Shown here: positions 15,203 through 15,263 of the stretch, piece by piece
How positions within the stretch are numbered: the stretch's first letter is position 1
How the letters are laid out: the number at the start of each line of letters is the position of its first letter
NCBI GenBank assembly: GCA_945983015.1
Contig: CAMFSN010000029.1
Location: 1-15,263, forward strand
Length of the DNA: 15,263 nucleotides
Reading direction: 5' to 3'
Source: an uncultured Bacteroidales bacterium
GTDB taxonomy: Bacteria; Bacteroidota; Bacteroidia; Bacteroidales; UBA932
Made by a program: the position numbers and the translations under genes
Notes under the pieces: generated by a model
The model's database searches: none
The model's input: the letters and a program-made list of their open reading frames with translations, nothing else
What the model was told of the DNA's origin: nothing

Positions 15203-15263
15203 GGCGCCTTAGCTCAGCTGAATAGAGCATTTGACTACGGATCAAAAGGTCGTAGGTTTGAAT
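15203..15263 (+). tRNA. tRNA-Arg(ACG), 3' end outside the window
   Basis: The cloverleaf can be followed to position 60. The 5' acceptor strand is GGCGCCT (15203-15209), then T8 A9 and the D stem GCTC/GAGC. The anticodon stem TTTGA/TCAAA pairs perfectly, with loop CTACGGA and anticodon ACG at 15237-15239, which decodes Arg CGN codons after A34-to-I editing. The variable loop is AGGTC, the 5' T stem GTAGG, and the T loop TTTGAAT. The 3' T stem, the acceptor 3' strand and the end lie after the window. The D loop has GA instead of GG at positions 18-19 and the T loop has T instead of C at 56. Confidence 0.92.

Noticed and set aside
1..15263. Mobile elements, CRISPR arrays, toxin-antitoxin or phage defence genes
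   Set aside because: I found no transposase or integrase motifs, no regularly spaced repeats and no recognisable defence proteins on either strand.

Overview
The window looks like a chromosomal segment from a member of Bacteroidota, most likely order Bacteroidales. Reasons: a SusD-family gene with its usual companion lipoproteins, BACON domains, start codons without Shine-Dalgarno sequences but with A/T-rich leaders, and an exact copy of the Bacteroidota promoter consensus (TTTG-N19-TAnnTTTG) in front of rplS. Genus or species cannot be told from the sequence.

Positions 1-10619 carry the distal part of a plus-strand outer-membrane uptake operon. In order it holds a SusD/RagB-like lipoprotein whose 5' end (and presumably a SusC/RagA partner) lies before the window, a DUF4843 lipoprotein, a PKD-like family lipoprotein, a large zinc metalloprotease with an intact HExxHxxGxxH motif, a tandem paralogue in which all zinc ligands and the catalytic Glu are replaced (a pseudoprotease), and a BACON-domain lipoprotein with repeated beta-rich modules. 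Junctions are very tight (gaps of 1, 1 and 11 nt, a 1-nt TAATG overlap, then 25 nt), and the operon ends at a strong hairpin terminator. The natural reading is a cell-envelope system that binds, clips and imports a peptide or glycopeptide substrate. The active protease/dead protease pair is the most interesting part of the window.

Positions 10618-12835 (minus strand) hold a two-gene operon: a POTRA-less Omp85/BamA-like beta-barrel followed after 1 nt by a uridine-kinase-like nucleoside kinase that lacks the N-terminal TGS/ThrRS-like region usual in its close relatives. It converges on the uptake operon at a shared, bidirectional terminator.

Positions 12836-15263 (plus strand) are core housekeeping genes: grpE-dnaJ (chaperone operon, 4-nt gap), then rplS (ribosomal protein bL19) with its own consensus promoter and a roughly 60-nt leader, then a tRNA-Arg(ACG) cut off by the window end. 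No mobile elements, CRISPR arrays or phage genes were seen, and no gene-free stretch exceeds about 125 nt.
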